Source: Salminus brasiliensis
Taxonomy: Eukaryota > Chordata > Actinopteri > Characiformes > Bryconidae
Length of the DNA stretch: 64,000 nucleotides
Direction of reading: 5' to 3'
Assembly (NCBI RefSeq): GCF_030463535.1
Contig: NC_132887.1
Coordinates: 18,705,358-18,769,357, forward strand
The stretch's first letter is position 1. Every line of letters begins with the position of its first letter. This document shows, piece by piece, positions 23,201-60,143 of the stretch. The notes beneath the pieces are model-generated. The model ran no database searches, was not told where the DNA came from, and saw only the letters and a list, made by a program, of their open reading frames with translations. A program made the position numbers and the translations under genes.

Positions 23201-24200
23201 GACCCATCAGAGTTTGATTTTAACATCTGTAGATAAATCCAGATGTTTTATCCTTTTTTTTTGAACGTGAAAACGTGCCATCAAAATCATCTTTCTCTGA
23301 GCTCCATGTGTAGGTGGAGGGTGCAAGACACACAGCCAGGGGGTCAGGACTTGTAATGGATAAATCATAGGGGTAAATCCAGAGGAATAAAGGATATTTC
23401 ATCTGCAGAAAAGATTTTCAGTAGTCAGGGACCACCCAGAGTCCGATTTTCTTCCCTTTATGTTGAAGAAGCTTAGGAAATTCCTCCAGTTACAGTGCTT
23501 TTCTGCCAAACGCTTACAGGCATTCTTCTTTTGGTTCTCTATGTATAGTCTTTCCATTTTCCATGAAATGTCTTACGCCTTTCATCATCTTTCATCCCTT
23601 CATGACAATCTTGCTCTTAGATATTCTTCTAAACCCAAGAATTGGTATTTTTTCTGTTGTTATTTTCTCTATTCCTCTCATTACAGGCTATAATCTCACA
23701 AATATAAGTGCCATTGAACAATGCTGCATAAGAACCACTTTTTAATTCCATAAAAATACCTTTTGGTCAATGGTTCTTTAAAAAAACTAAATTTGACGTG
23801 AGAGTGTGAAGTTTTAAGAACCTCCACACAATGAAAATATTCATAGTTCAAAGCATTTTCCTAGCAATGCAATGCACATCCAAGGGCCAGAATGTATATT
23901 TTTCAATATGACCTCTTATGTTGTCTTCTCACTCTCAACTCACTCTGTCTCTCTCCATTCTCTTAGACGCCGAATGGATTGCCCACAGTGAACAGCTATG
24001 TCACAGCTCCCAGCATCCATCCCTACCATCCTCCCACCCAAGTGTCGCCTTACATGGGGTACAGCGGCACCACGTCGGCCTATGTGACCGGCCCCACATG
24101 GCAGCCGCCCAGTGGCAGTGCTCTCTCTCCCCACAGCTGTGACATCGCCGCCCCGTTGGCCTTCAAGGGCATGGCAGCCTCCCGGGACGCCGGGAGGTGA
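15971..24200 (+). CDS. pax9: pax9, paired-box transcription factor (PAX1/9 group), complete, 4 coding exons
   Basis: Exons: 15971-15974, 16559-17191, 19889-20028, 23967-24200; 1011 nt, 336 aa. Seen: a paired domain at about residues 4-131 ([20 protein letters not shown] ... [15 protein letters not shown]) and an octapeptide near 197-204 (HSVTDILG), with no homeodomain, as in group I Pax proteins. A C-terminal transactivation region includes VSPYM and LSPHSCDI. All junctions are GT-AG with consistent phases. Family knowledge: PAX9 is nuclear, binds DNA through the paired domain, is repressed through Groucho at the octapeptide, and patterns sclerotome, pharyngeal pouches, palate and teeth. Neighbouring nkx2.9 and slc25a21 confirm pax9 rather than pax1. 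Oddity: the protein ends AASRDAGR and lacks the conserved tetrapod tail. Confidence 0.95.
15975..16558 (+). other. pax9: pax9 intron 1
   Basis: 584 bp, GTAAGA to CAG. The last 40 nt hold a (TG)12 run instead of an ordinary polypyrimidine tract. Confidence 0.85.
16520..16543 (+). repeat. (TG)12 tract 15 nt upstream of the pax9 exon 2 acceptor
   Basis: Twelve TG units followed by TTTCTATACGACCAG and the paired-box exon. The only pyrimidine run is TTTCT. The layout resembles the TG/T tract at CFTR exon 9 (legacy numbering). Confidence 0.95.
16559..17191 (+). CDS. pax9: pax9 exon 2: paired box and octapeptide
   Basis: A 633-nt exon from acceptor ACGACCAG to donor GTAAGC. It encodes the whole paired domain, a Pro/Tyr-rich linker ([12 protein letters not shown]) and the octapeptide, ending ...RSITEQQ plus one base. 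The frame is open upstream through the GT repeat, but that is intron. Confidence 0.95.
18331..18392. repeat. compound (GT)n(GA)n microsatellite
   Basis: GT units switch to GA units near 18365. Confidence 0.95.
18727..18765. repeat. (GA)n microsatellite
   Basis: GA run with one GGGA interruption. Confidence 0.95.
18962..19195 (+). repeat. dispersed repeat family, copy C (longest plus-orientation copy)
   Basis: Starts with ATTGTCACGCCAAAAACTT, then CTTCAAAATGGCAAC, a poly(A) insertion (about 19041-19065), GGAGCATTTCTGTCGATCC, AACATAAAGAACAACTGTCA and CAAAAAGTG. A second poly(A) run (19220-19249) follows it. Confidence 0.6.
19889..20028 (+). CDS. pax9: pax9 exon 3
   Basis: A 140-nt exon after a strong CCCCCCAG acceptor. 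It encodes ISDSPSF ... KLEEWSA ... EADAKYSQ, aligned to the SDSSP/KVEEWSS/EAKYGQ region of mammalian PAX9. The donor is GTAAAA, with phase 0 at the 3' end. Confidence 0.92.
20176..20205. repeat. (GT)n microsatellite
   Basis: GT run about 150 bp past the exon 3 donor. Confidence 0.95.
21010..21730. promoter_or_regulatory. candidate enhancer cluster in pax9 intron 3
   Basis: A repeat-free island, CpG-rich at 21160-21380, inside an AT-rich intron. The following 350 bp have many homeodomain-type cores: TTTATTA at 21406 and 21460, AATAAA, TTAATAAG near 21492 and CCTAATGG. AAGCCCCC occurs near 21500 and, inverted, near 21415. There is no coding potential. Typical of conserved non-coding elements, but conservation cannot be checked here. 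Confidence 0.4.
23430..23438. promoter_or_regulatory. exact GLI-type 9-mer in pax9 intron 3
   Basis: GACCACCCA, the reverse complement of TGGGTGGTC. A single site in ordinary intronic sequence about 0.5 kb before exon 4; about 0.5 exact matches are expected by chance in a window of this size. Confidence 0.25.
23967..24200 (+). CDS. pax9: pax9 exon 4, C-terminal region and stop
   Basis: Follows acceptor CATTCTCTTAG. It encodes TPNGLPTV ... [11 protein letters not shown] ... SLSPHSCDI-like ... [14 protein letters not shown] and the TGA at 24198-24200. Confidence 0.93.
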   Translation, partial: TPNGLPTVNSYVTAPSIHPYHPPTQVSPYMGYSGTTSAYVTGPTWQPPSGSALSPHSCDIAAPLAFKGMAASRDAGR

Positions 24201-25062
24201 CCCGAGTTGAGGAAAGAAGGATAGCATACACGTGTCTGAACTTTTCAACAACAAAAAAAAAGGTCATTGCTGGATGGACTCATGTCAGCCCCTTGATATA
24301 TTTATGAATGACTTGTTTGGGAAGCCCCTCTCAGTTTTACATGTCAGTGGTAGTCCTCGCTGTCCAGACTGCAGAGGAGAATGTCTTTTTAGACAAAGTT
24401 GCAGTTTTAGGTTCACAGGTCACTGATGCCTGAGAGCAGTAGGCCTTCCTCATCAAAAGGTTTCACTTGAATTTCAGTGCTTTTTTTCTGTGAATATACA
24501 TATATAATTTTTTTTAAGGGTCAAATAATACAGACTAAATAAGCATTATGTAAAGAAAAGGCATTCAGTTTGCATTTACATGTTTCAGGGTGTTACAAAC
24601 AGCTGAAGTTCAGATGTTTTTACTTTGTTTTTGTCACGTTTTGATAAAAAAAAAAGAAAGAAATACAATCATTTTTTTAAAATGACAATTTCACTTCTCT
24701 TACAATGTATGCCAGAACTTTTGGGAGAAGTTATTTTATTAATTTATTAGACTGTAAGGTACGTTGAATGCCGTGCAATTAATCCAGATGGATGTGAGTT
24801 AGTGCGGGACAGTGACGAACACTGCAACACCACCAGCATTCATTCATGCTGCATTAAAAACCAGTGAAGCTGAACCAGTGAAGCTGAACACTTCTAAACA
24901 TTGCACAATGAAATTGAATGTATCTTATTAAAGGACACAAATGACAGACCTCAATTTATGGATTTTTTTTCCAAGTTAGCTCCACATCAGATACTGTTTG
25001 TGTAGTAGTAGTAGTAGTAATAATAATAATAATAATAATAACAACAACAGAAGTAAAATAAA
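24201..25062 (+). other. pax9: presumed pax9 3' UTR
   Basis: AT-rich sequence without a gene. Candidate polyadenylation signals are ATTAAA at 24853-24858 and 24927-24932, and AATAAA at 25057-25062 after an AGT/AAT/AAC trinucleotide run (25004-25047). The end is not resolvable. Confidence 0.45.
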
Positions 25063-25463
25063 TATGTTGTGCATTTGTAATATTCTAAGACTAACCACCA
25101 ACTGAGCCAAATTCATTATGTCTATTTCTGTAGCTAATCAACAAGCAAAAGAAAATACAGCCTGGTGCCAGTGATCCGAATTTATATGACAGGACAAATG
25201 TGCTGACATCACTTTTGGGTAAATTACCAAGTATTTTAATATCATTATTGCTTACCCTGATTGATTCCAGAGATTTGGCATCTTTGTTAAACTAAGCCCG
25301 GAGTTTAAAACATTAAGGGATTGCAGGTCAGCACATCAAACTTTGAGGTTTTGGATTGGACAAAAGGTTTTTCTTTTCTTGTGTTTGGCAGCAACTTTAA
25401 ACAATCTAAATAATGCATCTTCTTGTTTCATGACTTACCCAGAAATCCTTTATGAGGAATACT

Positions 25464-25473
25464 ATATATATAT

Positions 25474-25530
<57 letters not shown>
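25464..25530. repeat. (TG)n microsatellite, about 67 bp
   Basis: A long, nearly pure TG run after a short (TA)n stretch; among the longest dinucleotide tracts in the window. Confidence 0.97.
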
Positions 25531-25531
<1 letters not shown>

Positions 25532-25534
25532 CAT

Positions 25535-25730
25535 CACTGTCACTCAAAAAACTTTTTCGCTTTTTTACGTAATGTGAATCTGGCACACTTTACATTGTGT
25601 CCAAACTTCATTAAGAATAGGCCATTAGAAATGTTCTAAAATTACTTGGAATAAAATGTTTTTACATTGATTTCCATTGAAGGTTATAAAGGTACAGTTT
25701 TAGGAGATAGATTTGTATGACAGCAATGAT
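25535..25730 (-). repeat. dispersed repeat family, copy D (inverted)
   Basis: Read on the minus strand: CTGTCATACAAA, then AATGGAAATCAATGTAAAAA, TTTCTAATGG, GACACAATGTAAAG, CCAGATTCACATTA and AAAAAGCG, in the same order as copies A and C. Confidence 0.65.
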
Positions 25731-26506
25731 TATAATTATATAATTATATTATATAATTTTGAGGAATTTAAACAGCTACATATATTAGCTAGTGTTTGTA
25801 GTGCAGAAATACATATTGTTCTTTAAAAAAACAGAAAATAAAACACAGGACTGAAAGGTCGATTTTAACATTAGGTTGGAGAACATGTACATAAACACAC
25901 TGCTTTCACTCATGAGCTAGTTGAATACTCAAGAAAGACAGACGCATTCTGAGGGGCTTCTTTGTCCACACACAGACCTGATGCAAAGTGTTTTTTTCTT
26001 TTCTTTTTTTCTTGCCTGTGTTTCGAACATAAACCATGTCCTCCTGGTCCTGAATGGCGATGTGGAACATCAACGAGATGGCAACTTGCATTTCAGGATT
26101 AACTGCAAGACAACAGATCAATTACTTAATAAACATACAATCAATCAAACAGATTTAAAACACATTTCAAAATCCAATAAATACTTATCAGTTTTTCCAT
26201 TTGAATGTCCTGTGTGATGACACCGGCTCCCCACACGGTGTGGAGTATACAGCCAACCCAATGCTGCTGCTGCTGCTGCTGATTTGACTTGGAAAACACT
26301 TGCACCCTGGCACAGTGGTCACGGACCGTTGCTTTGGAATCACAGTCCTGTTTTGACCGTATGTGAACCACAGAGAAAGCACCACATGCACAGTGTGTCA
26401 CAGCCCACCACACACATTCTTGTGACCCCATTCTATTCAAATGAGATGCTTTGAATGCATTTACGTGTGTGGTAGGTTCACGGACACGGACGTTGGTGCT
26501 ACAACT

Positions 26507-26604
26507 GCACAGGTTTAACCTATAGATCGTAAAGTCATGTGATCTATACAGGAACCACACACTTTGGATTTGCAACTTTACTTTTGTCTTTATGTGATAC
26601 AGTC
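26507..26604. repeat. direct repeat, unit 1 (about 98 bp)
   Basis: Runs from GCACAGGTTTA through TATACAGGA, CACACTTTG and ACAACTT-like blocks to TATGTGATACAGTC. Unit 2 is at 26775-26875. Confidence 0.75.
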
Positions 26605-26617
26605 ACATAAAGACATG

Positions 26618-26700
26618 GACTACAGTGACTTCCATTCAATGTTGGAAAGGTTTTAGAGAAGGTTTTTGCGTGACAGTAATTATATGTTTTACAACGATAG
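26618..26700 (-). repeat. dispersed repeat family, copy E (partial, inverted)
   Basis: GTGACTTCCATTCAATG followed by TTTTTGCGTGACAGTAAT, the terminal block of the family; it lies just after direct-repeat unit 1. Confidence 0.45.
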
Positions 26701-26774
26701 AACAGATAAAAAAAAAAAAGAAAAACTTTAGTTCATCAAAAGTCCAAAAGATCATAAATAAGAGCTGTGAGATT

Positions 26775-26875
26775 GCACAGATTTACCCTATATAGGTTGT
26801 AAAGCCTGTGTGTTTTATACAGGAGACGCACACTTTGTATTTACAACTTCACATTTGATTTTATGTGATACAGTC
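26775..26875. repeat. direct repeat, unit 2 (about 101 bp)
   Basis: Same order of blocks as 26507-26604 (GCACAGATTTA, TATACAGGA, CACACTTTG, TATGTGATACAGTC), 268 bp downstream. Confidence 0.75.
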
Positions 26876-28393
26876 TAGGATTAACAGCACTGATGATCAT
26901 GCTGCTGCTACTTCTCAAAGCAAAAAACTCCATTAGAGAAAGCACCTGCACAGCCGTTGTGTTCAGTCATCTCAAGGCATATAAAGATACTCTAGATCTA
27001 GGAAGATACAGAAAAAAATGCAAAACATGAGCATGAATGCACTTTGTTAAATAACTTCAGTCAGTTTTCCTAAGGATCTGCAACACAGGAAAAGGCGAGG
27101 CACTACGGGACATGACAAACACCTTAATCTCAAAGCCACTGCTGAAACAGAAAATGGAAAAAAACCCACATGCTCATGCACACACGCACACACATCTGTT
27201 TAGAATTAATTCCTATGGAAAGCCAAGTCAAATGTCACATGGTTATCTTTAGCTGACTGCGTGCAATCAGGCTTAAGACAGGAGTGTGGGCTATGCTAAC
27301 ACTAAGCAGGGTCTACAACAATACTGGAGAACATGGCTAAGGTGCTAGCTTGATTTAGAAGGGTGGCTGACCATAAGCAGACTGTTGTCCCTAGTGTATT
27401 AGAACAGCATGTTCTAAACACACACAGGTGAGTTTAGGCCTCCTAGTCTGAGCAGATCCACTCATGGAAAGCACCGCATGGCTGTCTGAGGCGATGGTAT
27501 AACCCAGAGGCCCACACATTTCACACAGCTCACTTCAAGATTGCAAGGGAGAAACCCCAGCATGTCCATACAGTGTAATCAAGCTAAAGTGTGGGGTGAA
27601 GGAAATGTGCTTTAATAATAACAGCACGTCCAAACAGAACAAATAGAATGCAGAAGCAGAGAAACACAGAAGTTGTCTCTGGGTGTAATTGTTGAGAATT
27701 CCTGAGATTGACATGAAGGAAGGTTACAACAATAGAGGTCAGGTTAGATATAGAGACGAGACCATAGCACTAAAAAGCACACAGACAAGACACGCTGACC
27801 CTAGAATACAGCATTCCAGCCCTGAGCAGAGTGGCACGATGTTCATAACATCCATCAAACCTCAGCATTCACAGTGGTTAGATCAGTCTCGACCTCAAGA
27901 GAAAGGAAAGAAAAAAGACAAACACTAATGAGGACAGTGACTCATTTTACGACAGAACTAAAGCAAAATATGACATTTAAGAGAAAGCGGTATGAAGAGA
28001 AGAAAATCGAAAATATAGGTTGTTACCCATGTATAACGCTATGGCTGAAAAGGCCCCAGTCATTTTGTTTCCCCGACATCGTGTCTCACACACTTTAACA
28101 GTACAGAGCTGGGGGAAAGTGGAAACAAAGAGAAAACAAAGACAAAGGAACTGAAAGTGACAGAGAGAAAAATAAAGGACATGATATTTTTTGTGAAGGA
28201 TAGCAATTTTTATACCTACATGGTTCACAGCCAGAGCCTCGTTGCTCATTTCAGACTGACGTGAATTGATCAACTAAATTGTTTATTTTGCTAAATTAAA
28301 TGCCTGAATAAATAAACCCAGAAAAAATCTAATATTCAACATGAATACTAATTTGATTTAATCATCATAAAAAATGGAAATACAAAAATCTTA

Positions 28394-28595
28394 ATTTTTA
28401 CTGTTTTTCACATAACGTAAAGCTGGCAGCTGTTCTTTCACATTGGGTCAATATTTCATGATGAATGGACCAACAAAAATATTCCAAAATTACTTTTTAC
28501 ACTGACTTCCATTAAAAGTCAAGGTTTTGTCCTTCTCATTTTGAAGATACCAGGTTTTTGTGTGACAGCCATAACATGCTTAATAAAAAGAAAAA
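28394..28595 (-). repeat. dispersed repeat family, copy F (inverted, near full length)
   Basis: Minus-strand order: GCTGTCACACAAAAACC, ATCTTCAAAATGAG, CTTTTAATGGAAGTCAGTG, TGGTCCATTCATCATGAAA, GTGAAAGAACAGCTGCCAG, TTATGTGAAAAAC. It is the best single representative of the family in the window. Confidence 0.65.
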
Positions 28596-29431
28596 AACAT
28601 CAGTTCATAAAAAGCCAAAAATAAATCTTAAATAAGTAAGCAAAAGAGAACGAGAGAGTAAAACAGAGGTAGCCTCCAGTCCTTGCTCACATATTTGCAT
28701 TTTTTGGTTTTGTTATTTTAACTCGTGCTGAGTTATGCTGCATCACCCCGCAGGCCAGAAGAGCTGACTGACAGCTTGTTGTTAGCTCATGCAGCAGTGA
28801 TGGCTGACAGGCATCCACAAGACTTCAGTGTGAAGCTCTGAGAAAGGAGGTAAAGGATCTGAACAGAAAAAATAATAATAAACAAAAAAATTAAACTGAA
28901 TCACTGTAACCAGTGTTGACTCACATGCAGAGATATTATTCTCTATCCATCAAATCTGAAGGTGAAAAGGACAGAGGAGCTACAGGGTATTAACGTTAAG
29001 ACTGGGGAAGAAAATACACCATTTAAATGTTCAATTTCTGAGTTAAAAAGTTTATTCTGAATACTGAACTAGAAACACTGTTTGAGAAATACAACTGCAC
29101 ATGAGATATTCAATTCCTGGCTATTAAAGGTACTAAAATGTGATAAGCAAATAGCCTTTATTTTCCACAGACAGACATCATTTTCATAATTTAGATATTT
29201 CGGTTTCCTGTAATACTTGAAAACAATTGATTTATTGTTTGCAACTGACCTACTGTTACCAATTTACAGGTGCAAATCCTTCAAGTAGCTCCTTCAAATG
29301 AGTGTGATTCTGTGTTTCTGTTGTCTTTCCATTGTGTGTGGTTAAAGGCATGATGGTATGACTGTTAAACACATTGAATCATCAATGGTATTACTGTAGT
29401 GGCTTACTGTAGTGGATTCCAGGTAAACAGG

Positions 29432-29437
29432 TTTATT
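29432..29437 (-). terminator. candidate slc25a21 polyadenylation signal
   Basis: AATAAA on the minus strand, about 750 nt beyond the stop. Others occur near 29231 and 29051. Confidence 0.25.
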
Positions 29438-30184
29438 TTAACATGGAATATAAATTACTTAGAAAATCTCATTCACATTTCACAAAATGCATCAGTTAGA
29501 TGTTTAAGAACAAGTACTGACAGTCAGTAAATCAGTAAACTCACTCCGTCCTCTTCCTTATGTTTCTGGGGCTCATTGGTGATGTTCTATCAGAATGGAG
29601 GTGGGCTCCCATTACTAAAGAAGCATACATTTTCCAATCGGTTTAATGTGAACTGAAAGTGTTGCCATTTCCTGTTGGGCTGCCTTTAATGGTGAAGGAG
29701 TGGTGAATGTGAGCGCAGCCTTTTTGGGTGTGTAGCGCTCTGTGGTTGCAGTGCCAGTGAATTAACCATGACCCCCCTCCATGGGATCCCACGTCATGGG
29801 TAAGAATATGTCATGAGAATTTCCCTGTAATTATCTAGTGTCAAAATCAGCAAGGAGTGGAACGAGATGTGCATGGTGCAACAATGTTATTGTAAGACTA
29901 GGTACGGCTGCTAAACAGAATGGAGGTCACTGTTGTAAAGAGGAAATGCTGTGTGGATACACAGTTCAGTTATTGGGCCAGGTCTGGTAAATAACTGCCA
30001 TTTATGTGTTTTACCTTATAATGTGATATAAAATGTGACGCAACACTGTAAGTGTTCTGAAAGTTGAAGTTTTCATGGTATTTGATGTACACAGAATGAA
30101 ATCGGCTTGACAGAGTGAAGAAGGCCTGAGAACAGAGCATGGAGGTACATGGTCGGCAGCCTGCTTGCTGTGCAAGGGATCTCA

Positions 30185-55935
<25,751 letters not shown>

Positions 55936-56639
55936 CTACAGAGAAATGAAACAACATTATGTTATTAAGCAATAAGTAATACTTAATACACAACAGCCTT
56001 AAATAACAACAGCACAAACTGACTGTTACACAGCAAATCACATGGAACTAAATGAAAATAAATAAATACATAAACAAAAATCTTCGAACAACTTCAGCAG
56101 TGTCTTACAAAAAAAGAAAAATACAATCAATAAATATTCAATTGCACATAAATAGGTTTACACATCAGAATTCAGACATTTGTAAATACAAATATGGAGT
56201 CACAGATGTCTGCAAGCCACATGTTCATGGGGCGGATTTGTGTGCGTCCATCTACCACAAGCAAGTGGAGGGATTTTCCCCTCAAAAATTCCTCCGCACC
56301 AGTTCCCCAACCTCACATCCGACGGGAGCAGCTTGGCCAGGCGACCGCCTTCATCACTTGGATCCTGTTTTTGCCTCCTTGCCACTCCACTGCAACTGAC
56401 AAGCATGTGGTGAGGCCCTTGGCATAAAATGGCCTCAATAGAGAGCTGTGGCGAATGGCATGGAATGAAGCACTTGCCTAGTCTGCAAGTCATTACCATC
56501 ATGCATTTTCTTGATGGCTCAAAATTACAGCATACAGTCTCTGGACAGTGAGACTACTTCAGCTTTTCTGGGTCTTTTCTGGGAATTAGGGAATAAAAAT
56601 CAGTATCAGCACAAAATATCAGTATCATTGACATCTGCA

Positions 56640-56832
56640 CTTTTTATTTTTTACTTTTTTAATTTATCCCCTATCCTATTTATTGTTTAGTGTAATTTTC
56701 CTTTAGTTTAATACTGTAAATAATCTGTGTTCTGTGTTTTTGTTACTTGTCATACGTGTTGCTCTCACCAAGACAAATTCCTTGTATGTGTAACATACTT
56801 GGTGAAATAAAGAGATTCTGATTCTGATTCTG
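56640..56832 (+). mobile_element. LINE 3' end with (ATTCTG)n tail
   Basis: CAAATTCCTTGTATGTGTAA, ACATACTTGGTGAAATAAAG, then three ATTCTG repeats. This is the conserved 3' end of a fish non-LTR retrotransposon (L2-like by memory). 5'-truncated, so no reverse transcriptase. Confidence 0.6.
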
Positions 56833-59671
56833 CAGATGACATATGAGGGTGATTATGGATGTGGACAAAAGGCAAAGGACTTGGCACAGCATGGAAGCAG
56901 TGAGTGACAATAGAACACTTCCAATGACTGCGAGCAACCTACTGAACAGCTAAAGAGCATTATTGAGGATTTACGGACTGATGTGTCACAAGCCACCATA
57001 AGACTACAAGACTACAAGTCACCACTGCTATGAGAAACATCAAAAAGCCTGTAGTAGCCTGTAGAGTTCTGAGACAATTATGTGAGGGACCGGCCTTCTG
57101 GCAAAGGGATCTGCTGATTAGCATCCTTGACATTGCTAGTTTGTGTGAATTTCAACATTACTTGGCACGGCCTCCTTGGCGTGATTTAAGACAAGTGAGA
57201 TTTATGCATGCAGATTGCACGATGCTAGAAGACAAATGATGGCTTCAGTAAGCTAGTCAGCGTTAGGTAGCGACAGTAGGTGCCTTGTAGTTGTAGTGCA
57301 AGACTAAAAAAATTAAACTGCTGCATAATCCTGCAGCATCATGAGGTGCTGTGCACTTCCTGGTCCTGATTTAGCAACACAGCAAACCGAAAAAGAAACT
57401 TTAACCGGTCTAATGGGTCCACGCCGGCTCATCTGAGAAATGTGAAACAACTGCAACGGTATGAATTTTGTGTCCAGTGAACGTCTCTTTTACTTGCAAC
57501 CATTGCAAATCCAAAACAACACTTTCACGTTAGCCTAACCTACTATGTATAATCACATTGTCCAGTAAAATGAGAGGACCATGTTTACAGAGCTGGCTCT
57601 GGGATACTCTTGGATTCAAGCAGGCATCCTACACCTTAACCTCACTGTCTGGTTCATTCCGAATCTAACTGAGCTTGAAGAGAGAGCCAAAACAACAAAA
57701 TGATGCTTCTTTCCAGCTATGATTGCGCTGCGGTGCATTTCTGAACCTAGCTCTGTGGGGATCCGCAAGCACAAGAGGTACTCAGCTATTCCACGCCAGC
57801 ATTTTCAGTGCACCAGGTTTATAGCTGTGACAGGACACAAGCTGGTCATTTTAACATGTTGATTTCACACTGTGAAAGGCAACCCTTGGCATGGTGTTCA
57901 AAGTAGCTACCACACAGATCAGGTTCCACTGGGTGCAAACTGAACAATGGTTGAAACTCTATCTCAGTCGGCTATGTGCTATGTAAATAGGTAATAGCTT
58001 CTGAATGCCTGTTTTGCACCAAACACTGCATGACAGTGAGGAATTGGCAGCTTTTTTTTTTTAATGTTTGTTTGAGTGATGCTCACAGCTAGGCTATCTG
58101 GCAGCACCACAGACAAAGGTTTGACTGTTCAAACATAGGATGAAGATAAGCGAGATCTTAAGAATAAGGAGGTCAGGACTCTCAATGAGATTGTGGAACA
58201 GAGGTGCTCTCTCTCAGTCAAACCCCTAAACTTAGATTTCTCACTGCCACTCTGCTGTTGACTTTAATGGCTTCCCTCACAGATTCCTCTGTGTGTACAC
58301 AGCTGTTCAGCAATAGGGCCCTCATTCTAATTTGCGCCATTAAATATATTGTCCATAAACAAGACACTGTCTCCTTCAGGGTTTTCCAGGAAAGTAATTA
58401 TCAGAAGAAATACCAGGAATTGCAGCTCAATGTTTTGTCTTAATCTGGGCACCACTAGCTAGTATCGCCACACGGTCATGAGCCAAACTTACAAAAGTCT
58501 CCTGTCAATGAACATCAAAAGATCTGAACAGGTTTGGCATGACCCTGAGCATTACAAGTGCATACAAGCAGTAAGAAAGTGTTAGGTGCAGTTGCTAGTT
58601 TTGGACCTTTCAGATATGCACTGACTGACAACCGGAGTAGAAAAAAGCCATAAGCATAATGTAGCCCCATCAGATGAGAAACACTGTCAACTGGTCAAAA
58701 AATGACACCAAAATACAGAATATTTGGATCGCTGTAGCACACAACAGATCACTGAGAAGTCAATACCGGCTCTAACGCAAGGGTCTCAAGAGTTTTTTGT
58801 CAGTTATCACCACAGCCAGTCCAACGAACACACACTATTAAAATGTGGCCTACTTTAATATAACCCAATTCAAGCAGTGAGTAGCTCACTGAGTAAGCAC
58901 ATGGGCATGTAAGTGTGCCACAGGAGCCTCTCTCTCTCCGTGAAAACCCTTCAGTTGCTCAGTCCTGCATGAGAGAGCCTAACAGAAGCGGCAGATCAAA
59001 AGGTACAAACCAGCAAGAGGCCACGAGTGCCTGTCACTCATTTGACTCTAATGAACTCCATCTTAAGGGAAAAGCTCCCAACTTAAGCACTGAGACAAGA
59101 GTTATCGTCTCCCACAGAAAAGGGGAAATGCACAAACAAGGTGAAAAGAGGCAGGAATAAACCACAGCCATTCTTTACTGTGTTCCATATGGATGGATTT
59201 AAGTGGCCAAGAAAAGAGAGGAAGAGATGGATAAAAGGCAAGAGGCATTGGGACATTTCTCACACAGGACTAATACATAAACAAACACAATGCTAGGAGT
59301 TAGAACAATCTGTGTGCTACAAGTAAGCAAAGGTTGGACTTCAATCTTCAAATCACACGGTGCCAACATGGATATGGATCTAGAGAGGTATGGTTGATGG
59401 TGTAAAGGTACAGGCGTAAGACTACACTGTGTTGAGTGCATTCTTTTCCAGCCTTAATGGATTTAGTAAAATAATAAAGACTACTTTAATGATCAGTGGG
59501 TAAAAGCCACTAAGCAACACATGCATTAAAATCATCTTTTTATGAAATGTTACATTTACGACACTTGGCTGGCGCTCGTAACCAGAGCGATTTAGATTGA
59601 ATAATGTTACGCCACCTAGTTCTTCTAGTTGTGCTATGACTAAAAATTATGGACTGGGGTAGACTGATGTA

Positions 59672-59759
59672 CTATAGGTTCAAATGTTTGTGGACACCCC
59701 TTCTAATGAATGCATTCAACTTCTTTAAGTTGCACCATTGCTGACAGAGATGTGGAAAA

Positions 59760-59830
<71 letters not shown>

Positions 59831-60143
59831 GACAGACAGAGACATAGCTTGGACCCTCTGGGGGAGATGAACCTAAACATGAACCTATTGGCACCATGCC
59901 TAATGAGGGGTAAAAAGCCCATCAGCACTGAGCTGTGGAGCAGTGGAACTGTGGGGATGAAGTGGGGTGGTGATCGTCCAGAATCCTGATCTTACTGACG
60001 CTCTTGGATGCAATCAAAACACCAAAATCTACTTAAAAAAAAAAAAGCCTTTCCTGGAGAGTATAGACAGTTACTCCAACATAAGCAGGACTAACTCCTT
60101 TTAAATACCTTGAGCAGGTGTCCCAATACTTTTGTCCATATAG
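59672..60143. mobile_element. non-autonomous DNA transposon with internal (CA)n
   Basis: The left end CTATAGGTTCAAATGTTTGT (then GGACACCCC) and the minus-strand right end CTATATGGACAAAAGTATTG (then GGACACCTG) are imperfect inverted repeats of a type common in fish genomes. About 470 bp, with no transposase, carrying a (CA)n run of 65 bp. Confidence 0.65.
59762..59826. repeat. (CA)n microsatellite inside a transposon
   Basis: CA run followed by four GACA units. Confidence 0.97.

Larger units (their letters stand above)
20029..23966 (+). other. pax9: pax9 intron 3
   Basis: 3.9 kb. Contains a (GT)n run at 20176-20205, (ATA)n at 20293-20318, the candidate regulatory block at 21010-21730 and an exact GLI-type 9-mer at 23430-23438. 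From the exon 3 donor the reading frame stays open to the stop at 20245. Confidence 0.85.
25063..29430. other. convergent intergenic region between pax9 and slc25a21
   Basis: No gene recognised. Holds a long (TG)n run, three dispersed repeat copies (25.5, 26.6 and 28.4 kb), a pair of about 100-bp direct repeats (26.5 and 26.8 kb) and a short CTG/TGC run near 26263-26281. The remainder is AT-rich and unremarkable. Confidence 0.5.
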
